Shown here: positions 22,226 through 33,741 of the stretch, one piece after another | How the letters are laid out: each line of letters starts with the position of its first letter | Position numbering within the stretch: the first letter of the stretch is position 1 | Source of the DNA: Naematelia aurantialba | Taxonomy: Eukaryota; Basidiomycota; Tremellomycetes; Tremellales; Naemateliaceae | Direction of reading: 5' to 3' | DNA: 64,000 nt | Assembly: GCA_021527695.1 (NCBI GenBank) | Contig: JAKFAO010000001.1 | Span: 2,108,001-2,172,000 of the forward strand | Notes under the pieces: model-generated | The model's input: only the letters and a program-made list of their open reading frames with translations | What the model was told of the DNA's origin: nothing | Databases searched by the model: none | Translations under genes and position numbers: made by a program

Positions 22226-25200
22226 TCACACAACAGCAGGCATCGAGCTCCGCCTGATCTCCAGCAACCCATCGGCCGCACTCAGCCCCGGTATCCTCAC
22301 TCGTGTGTTCCAGCTCGACAAGCGCGCGCGCTGGTCCAGCAAATTGGCATGGTACACTGCGCGCATTGCCTTGCTGGCGGGCGAGCAGGAGTGCATCTGC
22401 GTGTGTGTGCGCCCGTGCGTAGGTGTATGCCCATGTGTAGATGATTGTGCTTGTGTTGGTGTTGGTGTTTGTGTTGGTGTTTGTGTTTGTGCTTGTGTGC
22501 GCATCTGTGTTGGTTCTGGTGTCTGTGCTCCTGTGTGTGGATGTGTGGCATGCGTTGAGGGGGGTATCCATCCCCACTGAGATCCCTGCTCCAACCGCGG
22601 CATGTCAGGAGGGGGAGCGGAAGCCGTGGGCACCGTGGGACCAGGTTCAAGTGCAGCCAAGTCGACCAGCGGCGGGGGCAGTAACAAGGGGAACAACGTG
22701 CGGAACCGCTCATCCTGTGCGGCCCCATCCACGGAGGGCTGGATCAGAGTCGACGATGACTGCCCGTCTGCAGCGTCGGCCATGAACGTATCGAGCCGAC
22801 TTTGCCATAGCTGTCGGTTGGCGGCACACCAGTCGGCATAACATTGTAGTTCGGGCAGGACGTCCGACACAGCCTCAAACAAGGGTTGCGTAAAGAGGTC
22901 GATGAACCCTATCTGTCCCTTGGCTTGTAGTGCTGCGTCGGCAGAGCCGATGACGGATACCGGCAAATCGAGATCTTGCTCTAGCGATGCTTGCATCGCC
23001 CATTCTTTCAGCAACACACTCGACCAGTGCTCAGACACGTCGATGGGGCGAGTCTATGTGCGTTAGTGAAACTGGCCCAACCAGGTATGATAGAGCGGAA
23101 TTCGGGTTCTGCAGCCAAACCGGGTATGGCAGACCGGGAAATCGGGCAAGACGAGGGAAGAGCGGCACATCGGGGAACACAGGGAAAGACGGGCATCCCA
23201 GCAAACGAGTCTTGTGGCCCAAACTCACCGGGTTGGAAATATCAGCACACTTGATCAACGCCTGGCAGATCATGATCCTGTCCGCCTCTCTCCTGTCCTC
23301 CCCCTCGTCCACTTCGGGCTGTTTCGACAGCGTCTCACTCAGCTGCTTGAGCTCGGCGATCCACGCGAAATGCAACGACATGTCCGTCGCCAACACGCTC
23401 GAGTACAGCACCTTGCGGAACCCCCTCGTATCTAGCGCGGCACGCGCCCGGTTCCTCTCCAGCGGCGACGTCGCAAACAGGAAGCCGAAACCGTGTTTTC
23501 GCAGCAGTTGCACCATGAGCATGCAGTGCATGTTTTCCAGCACAGACTTGTCTTCGTACACCTGGGACAGCGGGGTCTTGGCGTTTTTCTGCAAACGTCA
23601 GCTCTCGTTCTGCACACGGCTCAATTGGATTCCAAGTAAGACGGCACATTTGCGCGCTAGCTCTGTTCAATTGCGCGGGACATGCACATTCGCGCGCCCG
23701 CAGACGTCCAATCGTCAAAGATCTCACTCACCATAAACGCATTAGACAATCCAGGATGCCCAACATCGTGCCCCATGGCCGCAATCATCACGGCAAGCGC
23801 GTCCTGCGGCCGCAAAACATCGCGAGCCCGACGCGTCCCATATCCCCACACAGGTTGCGCCACCTCGTCCGGCCGTTGCCAAGCAGGAGCAGACGCTGCG
23901 TCGTCGAGGTCGTGCAGGTACGACCAGGACGGCACAATCCCGATACCAATCAGGAAGGAATAGGTCGCTTGGAGCACGTCGATGGCGTGGACGTAGTTGT
24001 GGTACGGGTTTGGAGCGTGGTAAATGGCGCGGATGGCGAAGAGTAAGCGGTTCATTTGGTCTTTCTCGAGTGAGCTTGGAACGCTTTAGAAGATAGAAGC
24101 TCACCTCGACCGATATTCAGCTCGCGCAGGCCTTCGCTGGTAAGGATCCCTTCAAACATGACTCCTGCGGCTCGAAACAGATCGGCCTGGTCGAGATGAT
24201 GCGGCTTGAAGTCCCAAGTCGCAAGGGCGTCCACTAGTCGGTGCCTCTCATCTATACTGAGAGCTGCAGACAGCCTACATGGTAGTCAGCTCACACTTCT
24301 CAAGCATCAACATCTGAGCCGGATCTTCCTCAAGCATCCATATCTGAGCCGGGCATCTTCCTCAAGCAACATCTGGGCCTGACAACTTCCCAAACATCAC
24401 CATCTAGTCCAAACCATCTTCCCGCGTCTTCATCATCGACACGCTGGAGCCAGATACCTCCTCAAGCATGAATCTGCAGAAACTCACGCAGCAAAATCCG
24501 ACATCTGGACATTGATGGCCAACTGCGTCTGGTAGTACATGGCAGACAAGAGCTCCGCCAACTGGGTATCCCGACTCTCATCCTCGCATTGCTGTGACGC
24601 CGCATGCTCCGTATATTCAGCCGTAGCTGCTGAGGACGGAGGTGTCCCCGGAAACATGTATCCCTGCTTGACGGTGGCCGTCAAGACGCCGCGGGGAGTT
24701 CGCCTGTGTTGAGTCTTCAGAAACGCTCGCTCGGTTCTCCGTAGTGCCATTGCCAGACCCGCAACGTCCACGCTGCGACGGCGGTTAGTGTACGATGGGT
24801 GGTACCAGTACATCCCGGTGACCATGGGCAGGTGGAGGTCGGCGTCTGGAAACCCATCGGAGCCGGTGAGCAAGGACGTCGGCGACCCGGCTTGCGGCGG
24901 ATAGAGGTGGTTAGCTCTGAGAGACGCTTTCCGAGGATACAGCGTGGCGATGGATGATTCGCGGGACCGAGTGATGACTGGCGACTGGGCGCGAGGCGTC
25001 AATTGGCCAGAGCCAGACTTGGCTAGCCTATGTGAGCCGACAGCGGCGCTCAGCACTTTTTCCGCTTCATGCTCGGCTCCAGATGAAAGAGCAGTCGGGG
25101 GGAGGACGACCTGGCTTGAGCCATCGCGTAGCGAGGTGAAGATCGACTGTGGAGTAGGAAGAGGATTCGGCCTTGATGAGGGCAGTTCGACAATGGAGGA

Positions 25201-26917
25201 CAGGCGGCCTTCCCGGGCAGCTTGTACCATGCGGATGACGAGCTCGGCCGTCGAAAAATCGTACGGGGGTTTGAGAACGCCACTGGCGCCCGCGCTGACA
25301 CAAGCAGAGATGGTGGCGGGTGATAATGCTGGATTGGCTGAATAGGCGAGAACGACGGGCCGTTCGCTTCCTTTTTGCAGACTATGCGTCGCCCGTTCGC
25401 GCATTTCCGAGACGCGTGCTATGTGATCCAAAGCAGATGGCAGCCAATCCTCCTCTGTCCGCTTGGCGCGTTCGAGCACGTCCTGCTGAAAACAGACTGC
25501 GGTAGGAGTTGTGCCTTCAGCTAGGAGGAGGGACAGAGACGGAAGAGACAGCGAGTCGCACAGCGGGACCAGAATGACGTGTGACGGATCGGCGCTCGGT
25601 GTCAAGGACCGTGCAGCCGCAAGTGTGTGCTGGGAGAACGAGGCGTATGTGGGTGTAGCAGAGTCTGGTGGGGAAAGGATCGATGGTAGATGCGATGTGT
25701 GTCTAATAACAGTGACTGTGTGAGGTTAAACGTCAGCAAAGGTCGGTGACAAAGTATCTCTATAGAGAAGCCAGTGGTCAAAGGAAGGGGGAGCCGGTGG
25801 AGATTGCCGGTGCACCCGGGAACGAGATGCAAAGGAGACAAGCCCAAATGGCCAGAGGCTATGAGACTGCCCTGTTCTCGGAATGGGAGCCGGTGCACTC
25901 GATGGGTCCTCCGTGCTAGAGGTGGCCATGCAAGATGGGAACAGGTAGCAGTGTGACCAAGCGAGTAGAGAGAGTTATGGAGAAAGGATGCAGATCGTTG
26001 CGCGGAGAATCTCGGCCAGGAACGCGCGAGGACCGAGGTACCATCAGAGCATTTTTCAGCGAGCAAAGGGTCCGCCGACGACTTGAAAGGTAGACAGAAC
26101 AGCACGTACCTTCCATGCCGCTCGCCCGTAGAACGCCGACAATCTGATCTCCCTCCCAGCCCGGTCTGGTCCGACCCACGCCTCCACCGCCACCGCCTCC
26201 TCCTGCAGCGCTTATGCTGAGGCCCATCGGCGTCTGCGTACTCGCCCGGTGCGGACCAAAGAGCGACCCCGCCTCTTGCGCGCCGGCTGCAGTCGCGGGT
26301 CGTCTCCTACCAGACGTCGAACGACCAGAAGCGTGCCGCTTGCTTCCGAATGCAGGCGCTGTCGAACTTGAAGCTTCAGGCGTTTCTGACGTTTGCCTCG
26401 TCGGCGAAGCGGCAGATGGAAGGGCCGACCTGGACGAAGACGTAGGCGACGACGAGGCGGACGGGGCGGACAATAAGGACATGTACATGTCCATTTGAGA
26501 CTGCGTGCCTGCCCCAATCCCAGGTGCGAGACTCAACCTCCTTCCAGCGTCGACGACGTCGTCGAAGGGTTCTTCTGGGACGTCGGTGCGGCGGCCTTGT
26601 TGACTAGAGGCGTAAATGCTCTTTAGGCTGGGGACGGTGGAGCCGGACAGCCGCGATGTCAATGGTGGAGGTCTTGTGAGCGGAGCGATAGGTGTTGGGT
26701 TTTGCTGCACATGTGCCGAGGATGGGAGGAGAACGAGTAGGGAAAGAGACGGAAACGGGTGGCCGGACGGGGAGCTGGTCATGGCAAGGGTGGGTGGAGC
26801 GGCGAGGGAGACGGAGAGAGAAGGCGAGTGGGCGTCTGCGTGGGAAGGCTGCGCCGACTGTTCGAGCCTGCCCGAAGGTCGTACCGTTTCTCGCAGCTGG
26901 AGCTCGGTTAGCGTCAT
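22226..26917 (-). CDS. PDE2: 3',5'-cyclic-nucleotide phosphodiesterase (class I)
   Basis: Hydrolyses cAMP (or cGMP) and so damps cAMP/PKA signalling. Six exons fit: 26110-26917, 24488-25715, 24105-24274, 23732-24060, 23229-23588, 22226-23053; total 1240 residues. The catalytic HD domain is in exons 4-5: YHNYVHAIDVLQ, then AAMGHDVGHPGLSNAF, then CADISNP, with the metal-binding His and Asp residues present. The N-terminal 270 residues are low-complexity Ser/Pro. Residues about 290-410 look like a receiver domain: HVILVPLCDS, PVVLAYSANP, and GASGVLKPPYD in the place of the conserved GA..(Y/F)L.KP. A receiver joined to a phosphodiesterase recalls Dictyostelium RegA. The C-terminus has Gln/Thr/Pro and His repeats encoded near 22440-22530. 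A later Met near 26780 could be the real start. Confidence 0.88.
24296..24420 (+). repeat. Degenerate intronic repeat, about 28-bp unit
   Basis: Four or five degenerate copies of a unit containing cttcctcaagcatccatatct occupy intron 2 (24275-24487) of the phosphodiesterase gene. Confidence 0.6.
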
Positions 26918-28755
26918 CTGGCTGCGAGTTTGGACTGCGAGTTTGACCAGTGTGCTCTAAACAGGTAGGGGAGAAAGGTCTGCGGTGGGGCTCTTGGTTG
27001 TATAGCAGACACAGTGTGATGGGAAGTCGAAGCAAAAAGATCGTCTGTCGACCGAGCAACTCACGCACGCACTCACGTACTACCGTTGCGTTCCCTTTTC
27101 TCACTCAGGTTTGAGCGAGTGTGCCGGAAGATTCGGCCTAGTCTGCGGCTATGGACGGGAGCCAACGCAATGCAGGCCGGAAGGAGTAGCGGCTGCGGCC
27201 TTTGTCGGCGGGACCAGGCAGTTTCTGCAGTGCCGTATACTCGGAATGATGTTGATGGGTCGATCAGGGGGGTGAAAAAAACAAAAAAAAGATGGCAGGG
27301 TGGCTGGTAGCGGTGGTCGATTGTTCAAAGCGCCGTTTATTTTTCGTCCTTGCGCCGTGTTCCCGAGTGAGTCACGCCAGACTGCTCCCGAGGTGATCGG
27401 AAGGTTTCCTGTACTAGGAGAGAGAGAGAGAGGAGAAAATGCGAGCCAGAGGGATGAGCAAGAGAAGAGGACAAGTGCAGTGGACAAAGGGGAAAGAAGG
27501 AAAGAAAAGGCCAAGGAGCAAGGGAAAGAGGCCCGCATTCGGGGTAGTCCATCTCCATTTTATTACCCAAAGCGGCAATTCTTCCAGGGCAAGGAACCGC
27601 CAAAGTCCCGTCGCGTCGACGCCGATCCTTTCAGGCACGGGCCCAAGCTAGAAACCGTAAAAACCAAATCAAAAAAGTCGGGTGAACAGTTTTACGCGGA
27701 GTGGTTATGACCTTGCCACATTGACATGTAACCTGGATATATCGAGAGTCTCTATATATAGCAGGGGTTATAGAATCATGGACCGATTCGAGCACACTGA
27801 GTTTCGACTCGAGGGTCAATGAAGCAACTGAATTCAACCCAAAATGACTCGAAGCCCTGACCGCTCAGCGCGAAGGTGCCGTTCAGCTTCCACGGGGAAT
27901 CAATTTGGGCGAGGCGATACGAGGATATTCGGGGTTCGGATAAGCTGGTAGAACTTCGGAACATGAGGGAACAACCGACACAAGGACATGGCTGAGAGTG
28001 ATCGAGTGCTGGCATCGTTCGGGTGTGGGTTCTTTAACAGCAGAGTAGCTAGGACAAGGTCGACGATTATTGACATCAGCGATCCTGCATTGAGTCTCAC
28101 CGTCCAATGCTCCAGGTCGCCAACGACCTCGCTCCAGTGCCGGCGACTCTACAGAGTTCCTCTAGACTCACGGTTCGCACGAAGGTGGGTGTTGGGTGTA
28201 GCCTCGGGCAGTTTCCTTGTCACGTGCCCGTCGTCCACGTGTAGTCCTACCGTCGTGCCTGCTTGTCAAGACGAGTATGGCCTTGTGGCTCCCTGCCTAG
28301 TCCTTGGATCTCACCCAGGTCGGCGCTACCTCGCCTCGGCGGTTGCCACCGCGCTGAACGATCCTCTACCCAGTCGTCAAGTGCAGCACCCGCGGCATCC
28401 AGCTAATGAATGGATCGGGATCGATGCCCGGCTAGCACATGTCGAGAAATCACGTGTTGGGAGCCAAATCTTGCCGGATCGGGAAACTCTCATTTTTCGG
28501 CGCCCGACCGTCGCTCCAAGGGGAGATTAGATTGCACTCCGACCTACCTCGGGTAGATGTCACCGAGGAGGAGACCGAGGTCCGCTTTGCTATATATTCT
28601 GTCAACTCACCTCGTACATCATGCATCGCGTCAGCCACACCTACACTGTCATCGTCACCCACAACCACTCTGCTGTGGACGCCTCTGGAATCTATCGTCC
28701 TTTTCTTGCGCCGACACTTGAGCGAGACAACTCATAACTAGTCCTCTCCACCGCC
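26918..28755. other. Long divergent intergenic region, no gene assigned
   Basis: 1.84 kb between the start codons of the phosphodiesterase gene (-) and the epimerase gene (+). It has an A-rich run at 27276-27293, a purine-rich stretch at 27415-27540, and TATA-like elements at 27750-27760 and 28591-28598. Several open frames of 70-180 codons exist (the longest 27988-28530 plus), but none has a recognisable motif or supporting neighbour. A non-coding RNA or a small lineage-specific gene is possible and cannot be told from sequence alone. Confidence 0.4.
28591..28598 (+). promoter_or_regulatory. TATA-like element upstream of the epimerase-like gene
   Basis: A tatatatt element lies 165 bp before the start codon at 28756, in a stretch with no other gene. 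The distance is plausible for a fungal promoter with a short leader, but no transcription start is known. Confidence 0.4.
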
Positions 28756-29688
28756 ATGCGCGTATTCATCACTGGCGGAAGCGGGCAAGTCGGGACCCGA
28801 CTGACCACGCTCCTCGTCTCCAAGGGGCACACTGTCTCTGGACTCGCGCGGTCCGATGCCTCGGCCGCCAAGGTCGTCGCTGCCGGCGGCACGCCCGTGC
28901 TCGGCAGCCTCAGCGACTTGGATGTCCTGGCCGAAGCGTCACGGACCGCCGACGCCGTCGTGCACACTGCGTTCGCAAGCGTCATCGGCAACATCGACTG
29001 GATCGCCGCATGTGCGATGGACCGTGCCGCCATCGAGGCGTGTGCGACTGCCCTGGCCAGCGGGACGAGCCAGGTAGAAAAGTCGAAACGCATATTCATC
29101 TACACGAGCGGTATGCTTGGCAATCTCGGAGACGAGGAGGCTGGAAAGATGCCCAACGACGCAGCTCCGCGGTACCTCTCCGAGATCCTCACCTTTGATC
29201 TGGGCAAGTCGCTCGGTATCCGCGCCTACTGTATGCGACTGCCCCCCATCACCCACTTGCCCAGCAGGGTGCACCCCTTCCTCGGCGTCATGATTGCCGC
29301 TGCCAAGAAGAACGGGTTCGCACCTTACGTCGGGGACGGTGCTGCGTGCTGGCCGTCGGTGCACTACGACGACGCAGTCAAGCTCTACGTCAAGGTGCTC
29401 GAATCCGATCCCGCCACAGTCCCCAACTGCGTCAGCGTCCACCCCGTCCACGACAAGGCCATCAGCAACAAGCAGTTTGCCGAAATCATCGCCAAGAAGC
29501 TGGGCATGGGGACGAAGAGTATCTCCCCTCAAGAGGCAATGCAGCAGCTCGGCTTCGTGGGTATGCTCGCGCAGTTTGACACGCCGGTCGCCGTGGACAA
29601 GACAAAGAAGTGGTTCAACTGGGAGCCCACGGGACAGAGTCTGCTGGACGAGATCCAGGAGAGCACGCTGGACGACTGGAAGATGTAG
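28756..29688 (+). CDS. NAD(P)-dependent epimerase/dehydratase-like protein (atypical SDR)
   Basis: A Rossmann-fold oxidoreductase of the extended/atypical short-chain dehydrogenase class; the substrate is unknown. It starts MRVFITGGSGQVGTRL, a TGxxGxxG nucleotide-binding motif. DAVVHTAF follows at the fourth strand, then IFIYTSGMLGN, with a Ser at the catalytic-Ser position. The usual YxxxK is not in its standard form: PRYLSEILTFDLGKSLGI may replace it. WPSVHYDDAVKLYVKVLE is the typical epimerase segment that contacts substrate. The frame is open for 310 codons with no intron, unlike almost every other gene here. It could act on small carbonyl compounds. Function is inferred from fold only. 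Confidence 0.85.
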   Translation: MRVFITGGSGQVGTRLTTLLVSKGHTVSGLARSDASAAKVVAAGGTPVLGSLSDLDVLAEASRTADAVVHTAFASVIGNIDWIAACAMDRAAIEACATALASGTSQVEKSKRIFIYTSGMLGNLGDEEAGKMPNDAAPRYLSEILTFDLGKSLGIRAYCMRLPPITHLPSRVHPFLGVMIAAAKKNGFAPYVGDGAACWPSVHYDDAVKLYVKVLESDPATVPNCVSVHPVHDKAISNKQFAEIIAKKLGMGTKSISPQEAMQQLGFVGMLAQFDTPVAVDKTKKWFNWEPTGQSLLDEIQESTLDDWKM

Positions 29689-30077
29689 GCGGGGAGAGGG
29701 GCCATAGCAGAAGCATGAAAGATGAGCTTAGCTGGAAATGTAGTGATGCAATACACCACTGGATGCAAGAGATTCAGTGCTCTCGAGTACGAGTACGAGA
29801 CAAGGTTGAACAGTGCTGAAACCGCCGCCGCCGCCTGAAACGCCAGGGGGATCCTTTAAACCTTTTTGCCACCCAAAAACCTGTCGGCGACTCGGCGTGG
29901 GGAATGAAATCATACACTGCTTGTCTGCACAGCGAACCATCCTTCATCTGTCTTTCAACCTCTTGGTCGCTGGCAGTCTTAACAGGGCGACAGCATCAAA
30001 GACAGCCCCCCCACTCGACTCCATCTACCACTCTCTCCCAATCCCAACTTTGCCAGGTCGAAATCGGTCCAGCAGAC
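29689..30077. other. Intergenic region, tandem + strand genes
   Basis: The 3' flank of the epimerase-like gene and promoter of the Sel1-repeat gene. It has a CT-rich leader (29990-30060) just before the start codon at 30078. No other feature was seen. Confidence 0.5.
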
Positions 30078-33000
30078 ATGTCCTTCGTGCCACCCTTTGC
30101 AATGCCCCCCAACACCGCTACTACCCCGCCGCGCAGCTTACCTACCCTGCCGCAACTGGCGCCTTCCATGCAGCCACCAGTCCCGCCCCGACCGCAGACC
30201 GAGTACTCTGCGTTCCCGGTGCCGGTGCCGCATGCTCGACATGCCTCGTCGGCGTCCATGTCGGTGTTGGGCGTTGGGCGTGGAATCACGAGTGATGGTG
30301 ACTTGTGGACGCTGGAGAGGCCCTCTGAAAGGGGCCATGCAGCGCCTGTCGGCGGTTTCTACCCCGTTGATATCGTGAGTAAAGGATACGTTGGAGTGTT
30401 GTGGTGAGAAGAATAGAGTCGAAATGAGCTTCTTCCTTCCAAGTTGAAGGACACGACCATTCCAAACCGGACCGCGTCGGTCTTCATTGGGGATCCCGCT
30501 CGCGTGTTCCTCTCTCTGCATCTCATCTAACAGTCCTTCCTGGATTCATCACGGCAGACCACCGTAGACGAGCTGACGACTCGTACTTGGCGTAGGCACC
30601 GCCCCTTGACCGCGGTTACGACCCCTCGCTGCGACCAGTGTCGTCCGCGCCTGTCTTGATCGCACCAGTCGCTACCAGACCCTACCACGCCGACGCCGAC
30701 TCCGAGTCCCACCTCGACTCTCCGTCGCCTCCCATGTCTCCGTCACGACCGCACGCGTCGATGCCATCCTCGACGTCCGTGTCATCAGTGAACAACGCCA
30801 CCAACGCCACTGCGCCTCCCTTGACCTACCCCGTGCCCACGATCGACTCTCTCCTCGACGCTTCGCCCAATCTCGACACCTGGGTCGACGGGGACAAACT
30901 AGCGTGGTCCGAGGACGTCCTACGTGTCCTAGACAGAACGCTCTATCCTTCTGGTCCGCCCAGTGATTTCTCCACTCTGCAGGAGGCCCCAAAGACACGC
31001 CAGCCTGAGGCACTCGTGACCCTGCTGAACCAGGCAATACCTATCGTGATCTCATTCACCTCGCATCCCGACAACCTACTGGCCGCACGAGCGAGCTACC
31101 TCAAAGGCCGACTGTTGGCGTCTGGCACGTGTCCGGATTTCTTGCCGCGCGACCCAAGGACCGCGTTCAAGGAGTTTGAGAGTGCCGCGAGAGGAGGCGA
31201 GTGGAGGGGTTGGTTCAGACTTGGAAGGGACTATGAGGGGGTAGGCGATGTCGGCCGCGCGAGGGACTGCTTTGAACGCGGCCGGAACAAGGGCGACTGC
31301 GAGTCTACCTATGTGAGTGTATCCCCTGGTGGCAACAACATCTTCCCCCCACCTTTCTTCCCCCCAGCGGTCTCATCCCAGCTCTTCTTGCCAGCTGCCC
31401 TTCCCAGGTGCGTTGGAAGCTGACCAATCAGCGGCTGGGCATGGCCTACCTCCTCGGGCAGCTTCGTTTTCCGGTTGACCCAGTGTCAGCCGTGCCTCTA
31501 CTCCGCAAAGCCTCTGAACTAGCTACCATCGACTTCCCCACCCCAGCCTACATCTTCGGTCTGCTCCTGTGCTCTGAACTCGACCTCCCCTCCCCTGTTC
31601 CCGCCTTTCTCGTCCTTCCTGCCGACTCGTCTCCGTCCGAGGCGCTTGTAGCTCAACAGAGACAGGCCCGTGACTCGCTCGAGCGTGCGGCGTACCTCGC
31701 CCACCCGGCTGCGCAGTACAAGTGCGGACACTTGTATGAGCATGCCGCCCTGGGGTGCCCTTATGACCCACTTATGAGTGTCCAGTGGTATGCCCTTGCC
31801 AGTCAGGGCGGGGAGAGAGAGGCAGATATGGCGCTCAGCAAGTGGTTCTTGTGTGGCGCAGAGGGGTGCTTTGCAAAGTCTGAAGAACTGGCCAGGACCT
31901 TTGCTGAGCAGGCGGCGAGAAAAGGCCATGCCAATGGATCGTTCGCGATGGGGTATTACTATGAGTGGGTCCTCCAACTCTGTAATCATCATCTCGACGC
32001 ATCAGTCATCTGTCAAGCGACTACTTCGCTCTTCCTCTCTCTGCCCCCTCCACCCCTTCATTGCAGCCAGCTCAAGGGGGAACGAGCTAATGGACAGGCT
32101 TGGCATCGGCGGTCGAAAGGACGCGGAACAAGCCAAAAAATGGTACCAGAAGGCAAGTCGTCCTCCAAGTCCTCCTTGCCTCTCCAGCAAGTGGCATGTA
32201 CAAGCCCCTGAACTGACATGAGCAGGCAGCACGCCTAGGCAACACGGACGCCGAAGCCCGGCTAGCCGCACTCTCGAACCCAGCCCCCCGCCTGATGTCT
32301 ATGGCCGAGCATGAGTCTCACCTAAACAGCACGCTCGTCCGAAAGCGCACAGCAGCCAAGATCCGCTCCGAGAGGTCCCCTCACGATCCGCCGCGACGAC
32401 AGCAGCAGCAGCAAGAGGCTTTGCAGGCGCAGGCTGATCGCGCTGCGCGTGAGGCGGCTGGAGGGGGCGGTTACGGCTACGGTGCCAACTACGGCGGTGC
32501 GGCTGGCGGCATCGATGCGAGCTACGGTGTCGGGAACGGTGGCGGATACGTGAACGGCGGTGGTAACGGTACCACGGGAGGTGGCGGAGGCGGCGGCGGC
32601 GGTTACGGTTACGGTTCTGCCCCTGCTTCCTTCTCGGCACCTGGAGCTGGGCCTGGAGCTGGGCCCGCAGCTGGGATCAGAGGTTCACCTGGACCAAGAA
32701 TTCGGAGTGGGCCCGACCTGCTCCGGTCCCCCTCCCCGATGCCCATGCCACGACTGGGCGAATTCATGTCCCCCTCGCCACAGGCGTACCATCCCGCCAT
32801 GATGCCTTCCAACAGCTTTCCGCGGCCGCCGATCCCGCACCATGCACTCACGACGGGGTCGTTGTCGTTGGCCTTACCGGCTGGCACGGGGGGTGGAAGT
32901 GGAGGCGGCAGTGGAGGTGGAAGTGGGGGAGGGAGTGGAGGTGGAAGTGGCGAGAGGCAGGGGTACGCGTTGCAAGATGGAGGGGCTGCCTGGGGTGCAC

Positions 33001-33158
33001 AGACTAGTGGTCCGCAGGTGGGGCAGGAGGAGCGGGAACGAGAGAAAGAGAGGGAGAGGGAGAGACGGCAGTCGAGGGCGGATCAGGGGCCACAGAGTTT
33101 CGCCGAGATGGGGTTCGTTAGTAAGCCCGTCGAGGACAAGGAGTGTGTAATCATGTAG
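30078..33158 (+). CDS. SKT5: Sel1-repeat chitin synthase regulator (Skt5/Chs4 type)
   Basis: Likely activator or anchor of a chitin synthase at the plasma membrane. Five exons fit: 30078-30374, 30596-31312, 31432-31964, 32098-32152, 32226-33158, giving 844 residues. The N-terminal 230 residues are Pro/Ser-rich. Sel1-like repeats follow: AARASYLKGRLLA, then AFKEFESAARGGEWRGWFRLG, YRLGMAYLLGQL, AAQYKCGHLYEHAALG and GHANGSFAMGYYYE. ELGIGGRKDAEQAKKWYQKA is completed across introns 3 and 4. Intron 4 has a GC donor (GCAAGT), which alone restores the conserved KAARLG. The C-terminal third is Gly-rich, with repeated GGGS units encoded at about 32885-32955. The protein ends CVIM, a CAAX prenylation motif, as in Skt5/Chs4. 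Confidence 0.9.
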
Positions 33159-33741
33159 GCGGAGAGGCGTGGAGTATGCGGCTGCGGAGAGTGTGATTGT
33201 TGGAGTAAGTGGCTGGGGGTATGTGATTGTGAGAGTATGCAGGTCGGACAGGTAGGCGGCCACACTATGTGGATGTGGGAGTATGTGGATGTGGGAGTAT
33301 GTGGATGTGGGAGTATGTGGATGTGGGAGGTGGATTGTGGAATCAGGTGGATCGTGGGATCAGGTAGAGCCGGATCATCAGATATCACTCGGTGGGGTGT
33401 ATGTGTGGAATGCAGCTTGCAGTATGCAGACGCACAGTGCAGAGTGTCATGCGAGCCGTGTGCAGAGTGCAACGTGCAATGTGCAGAGTGCGGAGTGTAG
33501 AATCCGTCGTCAGTACACCTCGTGATAGCAGTGTCGTGGCACTGCGACGGCTAGAAACATCCGAGCTGTACCGTTGACCGCTGCAGAATCTGCTCGTACG
33601 CGCGTAAATGCTAGTGAGTAGGCTCTTGCAGTGAGACACGTTACTCTCAAAGCATACATCACTACACACATCTTGGTCTACGTCGCACACGCCCGCCCAT
33701 TGTTCCTTTGACACTCGTGCGGCCCTTGGGGAGTGAGCTTC
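33159..33741. other. Convergent intergenic region
   Basis: The 3' flanks of the Sel1-repeat gene and the small minus-strand gene. It contains the 16-bp minisatellite listed separately and short gtgcagagtgc repeats at 33425-33500. No gene was recognised. Confidence 0.5.
33267..33330 (+). repeat. 16-bp minisatellite, four perfect copies
   Basis: Four head-to-tail copies of tatgtggatgtgggag lie about 110 bp after the stop codon of the Sel1-repeat gene. Perfect identity suggests recent expansion. Confidence 0.9.

Noticed and set aside
21952..22281. Gly/Ser-rich minus-strand ORF after the phosphodiesterase stop, as a possible extra exon
   Set aside because: No good donor/acceptor pair in phase could be found; the phosphodiesterase frame ends cleanly at 22226.
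22226..22580. Plus-strand ORF with Cys/Val-rich repeats (gtgtgtg-like) at 22400-22550
   Set aside because: It is the antisense of the Gln/Thr-rich tail of the phosphodiesterase.
27988..28530. 180-codon plus-strand ORF upstream of the epimerase-like gene
   Set aside because: No recognisable motif and Cys/Arg/Ser-rich random-looking sequence; codon pattern not convincing.
32885..32955. GGGS-encoding repeat as an artificial linker
   Set aside because: It is a natural Gly-rich tract in the tail of a Sel1-repeat protein, with varied codons and continuous frame.
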